A program made the translations under genes and the position numbers. Below are positions 51,388 to 61,677 of a DNA stretch of 64,000 nucleotides, one piece after another. The notes beneath the pieces were generated by a model. It searched no databases and had not been told where the DNA came from. It saw nothing but the letters and a program-made list of their open reading frames with translations. This stretch comes from Haliea sp. E1-2-M8 (GTDB lineage: Bacteria; Pseudomonadota; Gammaproteobacteria; Pseudomonadales; Halieaceae), in assembly GCF_030649675.1 (NCBI RefSeq), contig NZ_JAUTDR010000005.1:163582-227581 (forward strand), read 5' to 3'. Each line of letters opens with the position of its first letter. Position 1 is the stretch's first letter.

Positions 51388-52785
51388 GTGGAAAAGCTCA
51401 GCGCCCAGGACGTAGGCTTCCTCAAGATTGAAACCCCGCGCTGCCCCTTTCACGTGGCCGCGCTGGTGATCCTCACTCCGCCGGACAAGGCAGCCGCCAA
51501 CTACCTGCGCCAGCTGGCGCGCAAATGCGGCCGCCTGAACGAGATCCTGCCCGCTTTCAACAAACGCCTGGAGGATCCCGAGGATCTGTCCGCGGCGGCC
51601 TGGATTCCGGCGGACAACTACCAGGCGGCGAACCATGTGCTGCACTACGCCCTGCCGGCGCCGGGCCGCATGGCCGACCTCTTGCCGCTGGTGACACGGG
51701 CCCACGAACGGGCTCTGGATCGCTCCCGGCCGCTGTGGGAACTGCACATGATAGAGGGCCTCCCCGGCGGCCGCTTCGCGCTGTATTGCAAGACCCATCA
51801 CGCCCTGGTCGACGGTATCGGCGCCATGCGCATGATCCAGAGCCTGTTCAGCACCGACCCCAAACAGAAAATTGACCTGCGCAAGGTGCGGCGGGAGCCG
51901 ACCCGCCAACACAGCCATCACAGCCTGTTCCAGCAACTCGGCGGCGTCGCGAAAGGGGTTCTGGAGCAGTACCGCGCGCTGCCGCAGCTATCGCGCCTGC
52001 TGCTGCACATGGGCGCGGATATCCTCAAGGGCAACACCGACGCCATGCGCCTGCCTTTCACTGCGCCGCGCACGATCTTCAATACCGAGCTGGAATCGCG
52101 CCGCAGCCTCAGCATCTGCGACCTGCCCCTGAAAACGGTGAAACGCCTTGCCCGCCAGCACGGCGGCACCGTCAACGATGTCCTGCTCGCTATCTGCGGC
52201 GGCGCCCTGCGGCGCTACCTGCAAGCGCATGCCGCTCTGCCAAAGAACTCCCTGATCGTCGGTATGCCCATGTCACTGAAATCCGGCGGCGAGCGCGAAG
52301 GCAACCGCCTCAGCTACATCATCAGCCCGTTCTTTACCGACGAGAAGGATGACCTGCGCCGGCTACAGCGGGTGATCCGCACCACTCGCGCCGCCAAGGC
52401 GGAGATGACCAGCATGTCGGTGACGGCGGCGGAGGACTTTTACGCCCTGCTGATGGTACCCGCGGTACTGCTCACCATCAGCGGCAACGCCGAGCGGTTC
52501 AACCCCGCCATCAACGGAATCTTTTCCAACGTCCCCGGGGCAAAAACTCCGCTGTATCTGGACGGCGCGCGGATGGAAGCCCTGTATCCGCTCTCCATCA
52601 TTACGCACGGCATGGGCCTGAATATCACCGTTGTCAGCCAGGCGGGCAAGCTGTGTTTCGGCATTGCCGCCTGCCCGACGCGGCAGGCGGATATCGAGCA
52701 GCTGCCCGGCCACATCAGGGCCAGCTACCAAGCGCTGCGCCGGGCGTCGGCTTCACCCGGCGACGCCAAGCGGCGGAACGACTGA
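51388..52785 (+). CDS. Wax ester synthase / diacylglycerol acyltransferase (WS/DGAT)
   Basis: A 465-residue bifunctional acyltransferase. The catalytic HHALVDG is at residues 137-143 (HHxxxDG), PLWELHMIEG at about 115-124 is the second conserved block and NDVLLAICGGALRRYL (part: NDVLLAICGGALR) a third. Relatives make wax esters and triacylglycerols from acyl-CoA as storage. This fits the three acyl-CoA ligases nearby. The gene follows the carboxypeptidase by 27 bases with AGGAGG upstream. Confidence 0.92.
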   Translation: MEKLSAQDVGFLKIETPRCPFHVAALVILTPPDKAAANYLRQLARKCGRLNEILPAFNKRLEDPEDLSAAAWIPADNYQAANHVLHYALPAPGRMADLLPLVTRAHERALDRSRPLWELHMIEGLPGGRFALYCKTHHALVDGIGAMRMIQSLFSTDPKQKIDLRKVRREPTRQHSHHSLFQQLGGVAKGVLEQYRALPQLSRLLLHMGADILKGNTDAMRLPFTAPRTIFNTELESRRSLSICDLPLKTVKRLARQHGGTVNDVLLAICGGALRRYLQAHAALPKNSLIVGMPMSLKSGGEREGNRLSYIISPFFTDEKDDLRRLQRVIRTTRAAKAEMTSMSVTAAEDFYALLMVPAVLLTISGNAERFNPAINGIFSNVPGAKTPLYLDGARMEALYPLSIITHGMGLNITVVSQAGKLCFGIAACPTRQADIEQLPGHIRASYQALRRASASPGDAKRRND

Positions 52786-52789
52786 GGTC

Positions 52790-53329
52790 TCAGCCGGGAG
52801 TGCGCACCTGCTCGCTGCCATCCCAGCCGACGGCCGCATGGCGGATGTCGGTCCACAGGCGCTCCACCGCCGGGGTCATCTCCACCACCTCAATCATCCC
52901 GAAGACGGCGCTGCGGGTGTCGAAATAGGCCGCGCGGCCACCCACCGCCACCGAGCAGGAGAGAACCATTTCGAATCCCTGGGAAGCATAGTGTGCGCAG
53001 CTGCGCTCGAAATCGGTGGCGGCAATCGCATGATGATGAAAGCACCAACCCGACTCCCGGAATACCTCGCGGTAAGGTGAAGGTTTGTCATCGAGCGGCT
53101 GAATCAGCTCAAACTGCATGTGGCCGCAATTCGCCAGCGCCAGGCTGACGGCAAAATCAGCGGGCTGGCCCTTGTACATCAGGTCATTGAGCTCGAAGTT
53201 CTCAAACAAGAACCACGGCCCCACATTCAGCTGCCGGGTCAACTGCGCCATGGCTGTGTGGATATCATCGGTGATGAAGGCAGTTTGTATAACGCCACCA
53301 TCGGGCTGGCCAAAATTCAGGACGGGCAT
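52790..53329 (-). CDS. VOC (glyoxalase/bleomycin resistance) superfamily protein
   Basis: A 179-residue protein with VOC-type beta-alpha modules: FITDDIHTAMAQL, GPWFLFENFEL, HMQFELIQPLDD and FHHHAIAATDFERSCA. His and Glu in these strands are the usual metal ligands. VOC members include glyoxalases, dioxygenases and epimerases, so the function is open. Divergent from the cupin gene and its operon; the shared 190-base spacer may hold both promoters. Confidence 0.78.
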   Translation of the reverse strand: MPVLNFGQPDGGVIQTAFITDDIHTAMAQLTRQLNVGPWFLFENFELNDLMYKGQPADFAVSLALANCGHMQFELIQPLDDKPSPYREVFRESGWCFHHHAIAATDFERSCAHYASQGFEMVLSCSVAVGGRAAYFDTRSAVFGMIEVVEMTPAVERLWTDIRHAAVGWDGSEQVRTPG

Positions 53330-53519
53330 TGCGAAGTCTCCTGTTACGGGTCAATAGCGTATTCACCACAAAGGCAGGAAACAATGAGTATTTCTACTCT
53401 GTCGAGGCATTTTTCCGGGTGCTAGGCTGCAATTCGAATGAGATTTCCCCAGGGGAGACCCTGCTGTAATACGCACCGCGCGGGAAATCATAGCCCACCA
53501 GCCTGAATGGAATACCGCC

Positions 53520-54020
53520 ATGAACAGTACCAAGACCAGTAACCAACTCACCGACTCCGGCACTACCGGCATTGAGATCAGCAAGCAGCTCAAGAGCGCG
53601 TTTTTCGCCCAGGGTGATCTTGAATGGATCCCCTGGGTCATGCCCGATACCTGGTTCAAGCTGCTCGCGATCAACCCGATAACCGGCGGCTTCAGCATGA
53701 TGCTGAAAGTCGGTCCCCACAACATCGCCCCTATCCACGGCCATACCGGCTCGGTGGAAGGTATTATCCTGGAGGGTGGTTTTGCCTACGAGGACGACTG
53801 GGGGCACGCTGGCGACTACGTGCAGGAACCGGCGGGGATCAACCACAAACCAACCACCGGCGCCGAAGGCATGGTGATGTTCGCGATAGCCCATGGCCCG
53901 CTGGCTGGCTATAACGACGATGGCAGTGTCGCGCTAATCCTGGATGCCAGGGAAATGTTCCGGATGGCGGAAGCTGCCGGTGCCGCCACCCATGTGGACA
54001 AGCCTGAGCACTGGGACTGA
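53520..54020 (+). CDS. Cupin-domain protein, 2,4'-dihydroxyacetophenone dioxygenase-like
   Basis: A 166-residue cupin. The first motif PIHGHTGSVEGIILEGGF holds the metal-binding His residues and Glu, the second comes near residue 105. The size and sequence resemble the ChrR/dihydroxyacetophenone-dioxygenase-type cupins, which cleave a carbon-carbon bond with oxygen, but other roles are possible. First gene of the plus-strand group cupin-SDR-acyl-CoA ligase. Confidence 0.75.
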   Translation: MNSTKTSNQLTDSGTTGIEISKQLKSAFFAQGDLEWIPWVMPDTWFKLLAINPITGGFSMMLKVGPHNIAPIHGHTGSVEGIILEGGFAYEDDWGHAGDYVQEPAGINHKPTTGAEGMVMFAIAHGPLAGYNDDGSVALILDAREMFRMAEAAGAATHVDKPEHWD

Positions 54021-54078
54021 ACCGGGATGCACAGCAGCCGCGAGACCAATCCAACTACCAAAGGGAGAGCCACTTAAC

Positions 54079-54864
54079 ATGAGCGACAATAGACTGGCGG
54101 GCAAGACTGCCATCGTGACCGGTGGCGCATCGGGACTGGGCCTGGGGATTGCCCAGCGGTATATTGAGCACGGCGCCTCCGTAATCATTACGGACATAAA
54201 TATCAAGGCCGGAGAGCAGGCGGCAGCCAAAATCGGTGCTCGCTTCATCGCGCAGGACGTCACCGTCGAGAGCAGTTGGGAAGCTCTGTTCACTGCGCTG
54301 ACGGATGAGGACATCCACGCCAACGTGCTGGTGAATAATGCCGGATTTGCCGACGCCGGCCTCGGAGTGCTGTTCGAGGACATTGACGTGTCGCAAGTGA
54401 AAAAAATCTTCACGGTGAATGTCGACGGCACCATACTGGGTTGCAAACATGGCATCCGTCACATGAAACGAGACGGCGGCTCCATCATCAACATGTCCTC
54501 CATTGCCGCCATGGTACCTGTGCCATTCATCGCAGCCTATGGTGCATCCAAGGCCGCGGTACGCCATCTCACCCAGTCAGTGGCCCTGTACTGTGCCCAA
54601 CAGCACTACCGCATCCGCTGTAATTCCATCCATCCCGGACAGATTCGCACGGCGATGCACGATCGCCTGGTAGATGCCACCGCGGAACAGAACGGCATCA
54701 CCGCGGCAGAGGCAGAGGCCGGGTTTCTGAGCATGATTCCCATGGGGGAGTTCGGCCAGGTGGAGGATATTGCCAACGCCGCACTATACTTTGCCAGCGA
54801 TGAGAGCAAGCATGTGACCGGCGACCGCATTCTGGTGGATGGTGGCATGATGCTCACCAGCTGA
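54079..54864 (+). CDS. Short-chain dehydrogenase/reductase
   Basis: A 261-residue classical [13 protein letters not shown] at about residues 14-23 is the NAD(P) loop, [10 protein letters not shown] with Asp after the second strand favours [14 protein letters not shown], the catalytic Ser in INMSSIAAM, and the Tyr-Lys pair in [25 protein letters not shown] is the C-terminal motif. The ATG at 54079 begins [16 protein letters not shown] with AAGGGAGA 10 bases upstream. It lies between a cupin and an acyl-CoA ligase, so it probably oxidises a hydroxyacyl or alcohol intermediate in the same pathway. Confidence 0.88.
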   Translation: MSDNRLAGKTAIVTGGASGLGLGIAQRYIEHGASVIITDINIKAGEQAAAKIGARFIAQDVTVESSWEALFTALTDEDIHANVLVNNAGFADAGLGVLFEDIDVSQVKKIFTVNVDGTILGCKHGIRHMKRDGGSIINMSSIAAMVPVPFIAAYGASKAAVRHLTQSVALYCAQQHYRIRCNSIHPGQIRTAMHDRLVDATAEQNGITAAEAEAGFLSMIPMGEFGQVEDIANAALYFASDESKHVTGDRILVDGGMMLTS

Positions 54865-54874
54865 TGGAGGCGAC

Positions 54875-56566
54875 ATGACTGACAGACTGAGCTATGTAAG
54901 TGGCATTGCGGCTGTTCCGCTCCTGTATAAAACTATTGGTTTGGCGCTGGACGAGGCGGCTGAACGCTGGGGCGACAGGGAGGCGCTTGTCGTAGGGCAT
55001 CAGGACGTTCGCTGGAGTTGGACTGAACTCGCTACCAGGGCCGAAGCTCTGGCGGCGGGCTTCCTCGCACTGGGGCTGGAACCCGGTGACCGAGTGGGAA
55101 TCTGGTCACCGAACAGGGCGGAATGGGTGCTCACGCAGTTTGCCACCGCCTGTGCGGGGCTCGTGCTGGTAAATATCAACCCGGCCTACCGCTCGGCGGA
55201 GCTTGAATACGCCCTGAACAAGGTCGGCTGTCGGGCGCTGGTATTGGCGGACCGATTCAAGAGTTCCGGCTATGTGCAGATACTGCGGGACCTGGCGCCT
55301 GAAATCGACGGCGCCGCACCCGGAAAATTGCACGCGGCCCGCTTACCCCGGCTCACCCACGCCATCGTTATTGCCGAGGAGGAACCGGCCGGGTTCCACC
55401 GTTTTGCCGACATTGCAGAGCATGCGACGGATGAGAGCAGGCATAGGCTGTCGGAGCTCAAAGGTGAATTGCAGCCTGAGGATCCAATCAATATTCAGTT
55501 CACCTCAGGCACCACTGGCTCACCCAAGGGGGCGACACTCAGCCACCACAACATTCTCAACAACGGCTACTTTGTGGGCGAGGCGCAAGGCTTTACCGAG
55601 CAGGATCGGCTCTGCATTCCGGTGCCGCTGTACCACTGCTTCGGCATGGTCATGGGCGTGCTCAACTGCGTGACCCACGGCGCGACCATGGTCTTTCCCG
55701 GCGAGGCGTTCGAGCCCCGCAGTGTGCTGGAGACAGTCGAGCAAGAGAGATGCACCTCGCTGTATGGGGTGCCGACCATGTTCATTGCCGAGCTCGACTA
55801 TTCGGAGTTTGGCAAGTTTGACCTGTCCTCCCTCCGCACCGGCGTGATGGCGGGCTCTCCCTGCCCGGTGGAGGTCATGAAGAAGGTCATTGAACGCATG
55901 CACATGGAGGATGTGACCATTGCCTATGGCATGACCGAGACTAGCCCGGTGAGTTTCCAGACCCATCCCGATGACCCCTTTGAAAAGAAAGTGGGTTGCG
56001 TAGGCCGTATCCATCCCCACCTTGAGGTCAAGATCGTGGATGCGGCGGGCAAGGTGGTACCCGTGGGCGAGCGGGGTGAACTCTGTACCCGGGGCTATTC
56101 AGTGATGTGCGGCTACTGGGACGATCCCACGCGCACGGCGGAGTCCGTGGACGACAGGGGCTGGATGCACACCGGTGACCTTGCCACCATCGACGAAAGC
56201 GGTTATTGCAACATCGTCGGGCGGTTGAAGGACATGATTGTACGCGGTGGCGAGAATATCTACCCCCGGGAAATCGAGGAATATTTTTACCGCCATGAAA
56301 AAATTCAGGACGTAGCAGTTTTCGGCGTGCCAGACGATCGCTACGGCGAGGCCGTTGCCGCCTGGATCCTCCTGAAAGAAGGCGCGAGCGCTACAGAGCA
56401 GGAAGTCCTGGACTTTTGCAAGGGCCAGATTGCGCACTACAAGATTCCTGCCTACATCCGGTTTGTCGATAACTTCCCAATGACAGTGACAGGCAAGATC
56501 CAGAAATTCGTGATGCGTGAGCAAATGGCCGGGGAGCTGCGATTGCAGCAACCGCTAACGGCCTGA
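54875..56566 (+). CDS. Fatty-acid/aryl-acid CoA ligase, AMP-binding
   Basis: A 563-residue adenylating enzyme of the ACS/FadD35-like class. [19 protein letters not shown] is the phosphate loop, [10 protein letters not shown] the adenine motif, [15 protein letters not shown] and [21 protein letters not shown] the hinge, and the catalytic lysine in [13 protein letters not shown]. It activates a carboxylic acid to its CoA thioester; the substrate of this cluster is unknown. Starts 10 bases after the SDR, so the two are one transcript; convergent with the TPP enzyme gene. Confidence 0.9.
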   Translation: MTDRLSYVSGIAAVPLLYKTIGLALDEAAERWGDREALVVGHQDVRWSWTELATRAEALAAGFLALGLEPGDRVGIWSPNRAEWVLTQFATACAGLVLVNINPAYRSAELEYALNKVGCRALVLADRFKSSGYVQILRDLAPEIDGAAPGKLHAARLPRLTHAIVIAEEEPAGFHRFADIAEHATDESRHRLSELKGELQPEDPINIQFTSGTTGSPKGATLSHHNILNNGYFVGEAQGFTEQDRLCIPVPLYHCFGMVMGVLNCVTHGATMVFPGEAFEPRSVLETVEQERCTSLYGVPTMFIAELDYSEFGKFDLSSLRTGVMAGSPCPVEVMKKVIERMHMEDVTIAYGMTETSPVSFQTHPDDPFEKKVGCVGRIHPHLEVKIVDAAGKVVPVGERGELCTRGYSVMCGYWDDPTRTAESVDDRGWMHTGDLATIDESGYCNIVGRLKDMIVRGGENIYPREIEEYFYRHEKIQDVAVFGVPDDRYGEAVAAWILLKEGASATEQEVLDFCKGQIAHYKIPAYIRFVDNFPMTVTGKIQKFVMREQMAGELRLQQPLTA

Positions 56567-56592
56567 CAGATGCCAGCCGCGTCACGGGGGGC

Positions 56593-58344
56593 TCAGGCAA
56601 CTGCCTGCAGGGGTGTTTTCTCAGGGGCGGGGAACTGGAACCCTTCCAGAATGATGTTGGGCCACAGGAAATCCATGGGATGCGGCGTGAAATCCACGCC
56701 AATATTGAGCACTGCCGGGCGACCGCTGTCCATCGCACGCTGGACCGCGGCGGGGATGTCCCGAAGCTCCGATACATCCTCGGCGTAACAACCAAACCCC
56801 CTGGCAACGGTAGCAAAATCAACCGTAGACAGTTTGGTGCCGAAATCGGGGTTCTCCAGCATCTCCCCAAAGGGCTTGTACATGCCCCAGTAACTGTCAT
56901 TAAACACGATAACAATGACCGCCAGACCATAACGACTGGCGGTTTCCAGTTCCTGGACGGTCATGCCCATGGCACCGTCACCCGTCAGGCAGAAGACTGC
57001 CCTCTCCGGGTGCGCCAGTTTGGCAGCATTGGCGTAGGGCAGGCCGAAGCCGAGATGCCCCATGCCGGGAACAAACAGCGACCGCTCCGGGCTGTCCACC
57101 TGAATGTGGGAGATTGTCCACATCATGGTCTGGCCCCCATCGTGGACGACAATGGCATCGCGAGGCAGCAAGTCGGCAATTGCGGCAGCGACCGCGGACT
57201 CGTTGAGCAAACCGGCGCCGCCGACCACCCTGCTCTCCTTCGCCGTCTCCCGATACAATGCCCTGTCCGCATCGCGCTGCTTCAGGGTCGATTGCTTCCA
57301 GTCCAGGTCCTGATGGAAACCGACATCTTCCGCCAGCACTTGCAGCAGCGCCTCCAGGCTTGCCCGGGCATCTCCCACCAGGCCGATCTCCACCGGTACG
57401 GCACGGCCAATGGACTCGGCATCTATTTCGATCTGGATGATCTTCTGGTCGTCCGGCTTCGGGTAGTGCGGCGGCTTGTGAATGGGCGTGAAGGTGGAGA
57501 ACTTGCAACCCACCGCAAGCACCAGATCCGCTTCCTGGCCGACATCAATTGCCGCCTGTCCGGACACCAGGCCCGCGGACCCAAGGGTATTGGGATCCGC
57601 CGGATCCAGCACCCCGCGGCCGTTTGCCGTGGCCATGGCCAGCATGTCCGTGTGCGCCACCAGCTCGCGAAACACCTGCACACCACCGGAGCGGGCAACG
57701 CCACCGCCGGCAATCAGCAGGGGCCGGCGGGCTCCCCGCAGGGCAGCCACAACCCGCAGCAACTCCTCCCTGCTGGGCACCGGGCGCTGCGGTCGATAAG
57801 GCGGTGTCTGGTCGAGGTCGTAGCGGCACATCAAGGTACCGACATCACAGGGAATATCCAGATGCACCGGCCCAGGGCGCCCCGAACGGGCAATGTGCAC
57901 GGCCCGCTCGAACAGTTCCGGGGCGCGCTCCGGATGGTGCACTATGGCATTCCACTTGGTGATCGAGCGGAACAGCCCGATCTGGTCCGCTGACTGCAAC
58001 TGGTCGATACTCGGGTCTATCGCCCGGGCCTGGTTCTGCCCGGTAATCACCACGATGGGAATATTGTCGGCAAATGCGGCGGCCACACCCGGCACCAGGT
58101 TGGTAGCTCCCGGCCCGACCGTGGCGAAACAGACACCCAGGGTATCGGTGACCCGGGAAATCGAGGCCGCCATGTGGCCAGCCGCTTCCTCGTGGCGGGT
58201 CGTGATGTAGACCAGGTCCGGGTCCCGCGAGGCACCGTGCATGATGAGGCCTATCTGAGCCGCAGGCAGGCCGCAAATATACTTCACGCCATGTTTTTTG
58301 AGGATGGCGAGCAGCATGTCGCTCACTGTGCATTCTGTAATCAT
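56593..58344 (-). CDS. Thiamine-diphosphate-dependent enzyme (acetolactate synthase / lyase type)
   Basis: A 583-residue ThDP enzyme. The activating Glu is Glu52 in TRHEEAAGHMA; GPGATNLVPG and TGQNQARAIDPS are N-terminal motifs; GDGAMGMTVQELETA followed by NDSYWGMYK is the ThDP-Mg motif (GDG and about 27 residues to the Asn). The closest families are acetolactate synthase large subunit-like proteins, benzoylformate decarboxylase and 2-hydroxyacyl-CoA lyase; no small subunit is nearby, so branched-chain synthesis is not indicated. The ATG at 58344 has GGAG at 9 bases. Likely carries out a C-C bond cleavage or decarboxylation in the cluster, as inference. Confidence 0.82.
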   Translation of the reverse strand: MITECTVSDMLLAILKKHGVKYICGLPAAQIGLIMHGASRDPDLVYITTRHEEAAGHMAASISRVTDTLGVCFATVGPGATNLVPGVAAAFADNIPIVVITGQNQARAIDPSIDQLQSADQIGLFRSITKWNAIVHHPERAPELFERAVHIARSGRPGPVHLDIPCDVGTLMCRYDLDQTPPYRPQRPVPSREELLRVVAALRGARRPLLIAGGGVARSGGVQVFRELVAHTDMLAMATANGRGVLDPADPNTLGSAGLVSGQAAIDVGQEADLVLAVGCKFSTFTPIHKPPHYPKPDDQKIIQIEIDAESIGRAVPVEIGLVGDARASLEALLQVLAEDVGFHQDLDWKQSTLKQRDADRALYRETAKESRVVGGAGLLNESAVAAAIADLLPRDAIVVHDGGQTMMWTISHIQVDSPERSLFVPGMGHLGFGLPYANAAKLAHPERAVFCLTGDGAMGMTVQELETASRYGLAVIVIVFNDSYWGMYKPFGEMLENPDFGTKLSTVDFATVARGFGCYAEDVSELRDIPAAVQRAMDSGRPAVLNIGVDFTPHPMDFLWPNIILEGFQFPAPEKTPLQAVA

Positions 58345-58369
58345 TCCACGGCACTCCGGGACAGGGTTG

Positions 58370-59161
58370 TCAGTTGCGTTGCGAATGTTTGGAGGGCATG
58401 CCCGCAGTGGTGCCACCGTCGACCAGAAACGCGGTTCCGGTGATCATGGCCGACTCCTCACTGGCCAGAAACACGACCGAATTAGCTATGTCCTGTGGTG
58501 TTGCCAGCCTTCCGAGGGGAACGTTATCGACCATGCCCGCGACCATGGCATCCCGGTCTCCCACCATCTCGGCGATCGGGTCCAGCATCTCAGTATCGAC
58601 GTAGGTCGGGTGGATGGCATTGCAGCGAATGCCGTAACCACGCTCGGCACAATCCATGGCCACAGACTTGGAGAGCAGGGTGACACCGGCCTTGGAGGCG
58701 CCATAGGCTGGCAGATCCGAGGTGCCCAACAGGGCACCAATGGACGAAATGTTGATCAGCGAACCGCCACCATCAGACTGCCTGATGGCACGGATACCGT
58801 GCTTGCAGGCCAGCATGGTGCCGGTGAGGTTGACCGCCAACACCCGGTTCCACTCCTCGAGCACCATGTCTTCAACGGTGCCGGTAATTCCGATGCCGGC
58901 GCAGTTCACCACGATATCCAGGCGCCCGAACAGTTCGATGGCACGGGCTGTTGCCGCCTCCCAGTCAGTCTCGTTGCTGACATCCAGCGTATGGCTGGCC
59001 GCTGCGGGGCCGATGCGCTCGGCGGTTGCCTGCGCGCCCTCGTTATTGATGTCAGCCACCAGGACACTGGCGCCCTCACGCGCCAGCGCCTCGCAGGAAG
59101 CACGTCCTATGCCCGAGGCACCCCCGGTGACCAGTGCCACCTTTGCTGTCAGCCTGCCCAT
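58370..59161 (-). CDS. Short-chain dehydrogenase/reductase
   Basis: A 263-residue classical SDR. TGGASGIGRAS at residues 12-22 is the cofactor loop, VADINNEGAQ with Asp at the end of the second strand favours NAD, VVNCAGIGITG, the Ser in INISSIGAL, and Tyr-x-x-x-Lys in YGASKAGVTLL. MITGTAFLVDGGTT is the end motif. The second ATG (59161) is better spaced from the GGAGGAGG than the first (59164). It precedes the TPP enzyme by 25 bases and is likely read with it. Similar to the other SDR of the cluster but not a recent duplicate. Confidence 0.88.
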   Translation of the reverse strand: MGRLTAKVALVTGGASGIGRASCEALAREGASVLVADINNEGAQATAERIGPAAASHTLDVSNETDWEAATARAIELFGRLDIVVNCAGIGITGTVEDMVLEEWNRVLAVNLTGTMLACKHGIRAIRQSDGGGSLINISSIGALLGTSDLPAYGASKAGVTLLSKSVAMDCAERGYGIRCNAIHPTYVDTEMLDPIAEMVGDRDAMVAGMVDNVPLGRLATPQDIANSVVFLASEESAMITGTAFLVDGGTTAGMPSKHSQRN

Positions 59162-59199
59162 CATGACCTCCTCCCCGCCGGCCCGTTTCGTTTCACGTT

Positions 59200-61431
59200 T
59201 CAGAAGTTGAAACGCCCCTCGATGCCGACCCAGCGGGGCTGGCCGAGGGTCTGCTCGGTGAAACCGTTGGAAGCGATATCAAAGGCATAGCTGATGTACT
59301 CCTCGTCGAGGAGGTTGCGGGCAAACAACGACAATTCATACTGTTCGTTGGGGGAGGTGTAGGTGACGCGGCCATTAAATAGTTTGTAGCTGGGAATATC
59401 GGTGTTGGGCGCGTTGGTCAGCTGTGAAAAATAGCCGCTGTTGTAATAGCCACTCAACTGTACCGAAATTACCCCCGCCTGCAGGGGAAAGTCCTGCACG
59501 ATGGCACCGCTGAAAGTGAACTCCGGTGACTGTGGCGCTTCCCGGGTGACATTGATCGGAGCGAGCGGATCCGTCCCGATCAGCACGTCTTCCACCTCGG
59601 TATCCAGGTACGCGGCGCTGAACATCAGCGTGGTGGTGTCCGTCGGCGAGATGGTCAGCTCGGTGTCCATTCCCTGAATCGTGGCATCGGTGTTGTACAG
59701 GGTGAAATTGATGCCACGCTGGTCAAAGGCCTGGTAGTCACGGTAATCGTAGTAATAGGCACTGATGTTCCAGCGCGCCCGGTTGTCCCAGAAGTCCAGT
59801 TTGCTGCCGACTTCCCATGCATATATATCCTCGCCGTCAAAGCGCAGACCGGCAAAGGGCGCATGGCCCGCAAACCCGGCGTTGTAGTTGAACGCCTTAT
59901 AGCCCTTGTTGAAGCTGGCGTATAGCAGCCAGTCTTCCGCGGCGCTGTAATCCAGCTGCAGGCGGGCGGAGACGCCGTCTTCGTCGTATTCGTCGACGAT
60001 GGGCCCGTTGGTCAGCACCTCTTCAATGAGGCTGCCCGGCGGTACTCCCAAAGGGGCCTGGCCGGGAATGGGAACGCCCCCGGCGCGCAGGAACGGCACC
60101 GCATTGTAGTCGTAGTCCTTTTCATCGTAGGTCCAGCGCAGGCCCGCGGTCAGCACCAGATCCGGGGTCAGGTCGCGCTCCAGCTGGCCGAACGCCGACC
60201 AGGAAGAGGTTTCCACGCTCCAGTTCGCCGTCTGGCCCAGGGAGAGTGCCGCGGGATTCAGATCCGGCGGTGGATTGACCAGCAGTGACTGGCTGTAGTC
60301 CCCGTCAATATTCAGGTAGTACAGCCCTGTGGTCCAGCGGGTTGCTCCCTCGACCTGCTCTACGCGGAGTTCCTGGCTGAAAGTATCGCTGTCGCCGGTC
60401 TGACCGAATTCGATAAAGGGGAATGGGGTCAGGTCATTGTCTTCCAGATAGTCGGACTCGACGCTGTTCAGGTTGCTGAGCGATACCAGCCTGACCTGGT
60501 CAAACTCATAGGCAATATTGGCAATGAGGTTGCTGGAGTCACGCTCCAAGAACCCGGGCTGGTCGAAAGCGCCACTGTAGAGGTCATTGTCAGGCTTGAC
60601 GTAGCCGAGAACGGTGTTGTTCACCCCGGGCACATTGAAGCCGAGCCCGGTCACTGGGTCAATCGCCGCGCCCTGGGTGTGGGCGCCGCCGACATTGTCC
60701 ACATCCATCTCGTAGATATCCGCTGAGAGCAGTATATCCAGTCGATCCGAAGGGGTGATCTGCACATGCAGACGCCCTGCCAGAGTGTCGTCCTCCAGCT
60801 GGTCGGGGCCTACAGCATTGTCGATGTAGCCGTCCGCCTTGCTGTGGAACAGTGCCAGCCGGGCCCTGACCGTGTCCGACAGCGGACCGCTGATTGCACC
60901 CTGGACACTGTAGGAACTGTAGCTGCCGGCGGATGCCTTCACGTAGCCTTCCACCTCCTCCGTGGGCTTGTTGGTGATCAGGTGGATGAGCCCGCCGGTG
61001 GCGTTGCGACCAAACAGGGTACCCTGGGGACCGCGCAGCACTTCGGCCCGACTGATGTCGTACATCTTGATGGAGTTGGTGGAGATGGAGGACTGGTAAA
61101 CCTCATCCAGGTACAGCGCATTGGGCGATTCGATATGTCCGGCGAAGTCGTTCTGAGCCACGCCGCGGATGGATACCAGGCCCACCAGCGGGGCCCCGCC
61201 TCCGTTCTGCAGCATCAGGCCCGGTGTCACCATGGTCAGCATGTCGGTATCGGTGATATTGAACTGCTCCAGTGCGGCCCCGGACATCGCCGTGACCGAG
61301 ATCCCGGTATCCTGGAGGTTGATTTCACGCCGGGTGGCGGTGACGACAACTTCCTCCAGGGTGTTCGCCATCACATCGGCGTTGAGCAGCGCCAGAATCG
61401 CTGCCGGCAAAATACAGGTTCTCTTATACAT
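59200..61431 (-). CDS. TonB-dependent outer-membrane receptor
   Basis: A 743-residue receptor. The signal peptide is MYKRTCILPAAILALL followed by NADVMA; the TonB box is LEEVVVTATRRE near residue 25. The plug has VSIRGVAQNDF, LYLDEVY and RGPQGTLFGRNATGGLIHLIT-type motifs (parts: RGPQGTLFGRNA, GGLIHLI); the barrel ends in the C-terminal aromatic RFNF. Such receptors in this group take up large or scarce molecules, such as siderophores, steroids or polysaccharides; the substrate is not evident. It lies beside the catabolic genes and is divergent from a LuxR-type regulator, suggesting that the cluster's substrate enters here. Confidence 0.93.
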   Translation of the reverse strand: MYKRTCILPAAILALLNADVMANTLEEVVVTATRREINLQDTGISVTAMSGAALEQFNITDTDMLTMVTPGLMLQNGGGAPLVGLVSIRGVAQNDFAGHIESPNALYLDEVYQSSISTNSIKMYDISRAEVLRGPQGTLFGRNATGGLIHLITNKPTEEVEGYVKASAGSYSSYSVQGAISGPLSDTVRARLALFHSKADGYIDNAVGPDQLEDDTLAGRLHVQITPSDRLDILLSADIYEMDVDNVGGAHTQGAAIDPVTGLGFNVPGVNNTVLGYVKPDNDLYSGAFDQPGFLERDSSNLIANIAYEFDQVRLVSLSNLNSVESDYLEDNDLTPFPFIEFGQTGDSDTFSQELRVEQVEGATRWTTGLYYLNIDGDYSQSLLVNPPPDLNPAALSLGQTANWSVETSSWSAFGQLERDLTPDLVLTAGLRWTYDEKDYDYNAVPFLRAGGVPIPGQAPLGVPPGSLIEEVLTNGPIVDEYDEDGVSARLQLDYSAAEDWLLYASFNKGYKAFNYNAGFAGHAPFAGLRFDGEDIYAWEVGSKLDFWDNRARWNISAYYYDYRDYQAFDQRGINFTLYNTDATIQGMDTELTISPTDTTTLMFSAAYLDTEVEDVLIGTDPLAPINVTREAPQSPEFTFSGAIVQDFPLQAGVISVQLSGYYNSGYFSQLTNAPNTDIPSYKLFNGRVTYTSPNEQYELSLFARNLLDEEYISYAFDIASNGFTEQTLGQPRWVGIEGRFNF

Positions 61432-61601
61432 GGGTACACTCCAGGTCGTGGCCTTCGCAGGAATTGCTGTAATCGCGCAAGGCGTCAATCGAGCTGCCTG
61501 CCGGCTGGTACAGAAGATCCCCGCACAGGCGCTTGAGCATGGGGATGGAGTCTAGGCGCCCGGCACCCGAAACGGGATAGCGAGAATTACTCAATTTTGT
61601 A

Positions 61602-61616
61602 TATACTCAAAGTATA
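61602..61616. promoter_or_regulatory. Inverted repeat TATACT-CAA-AGTATA in the TonB receptor/LuxR spacer
   Basis: Perfect 6-base arms (61602-61607, 61611-61616) around CAA. The region from 61591 to 61626 is AT-rich, unlike its surroundings, and probably carries promoters for both the receptor (minus strand) and the LuxR-type gene (plus strand); TTGTAT at 61597-61602 and GATAAT at 61621-61626 could form one of them. A dimeric regulator, possibly the adjacent LuxR-type protein, may bind, but this is not shown. Confidence 0.4.
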
Positions 61617-61677
61617 AAATGATAATCCGGAGTGGCGGGATATGGCTGGAAAGCTCCCCCGCCCGAGGTAGAACGTC

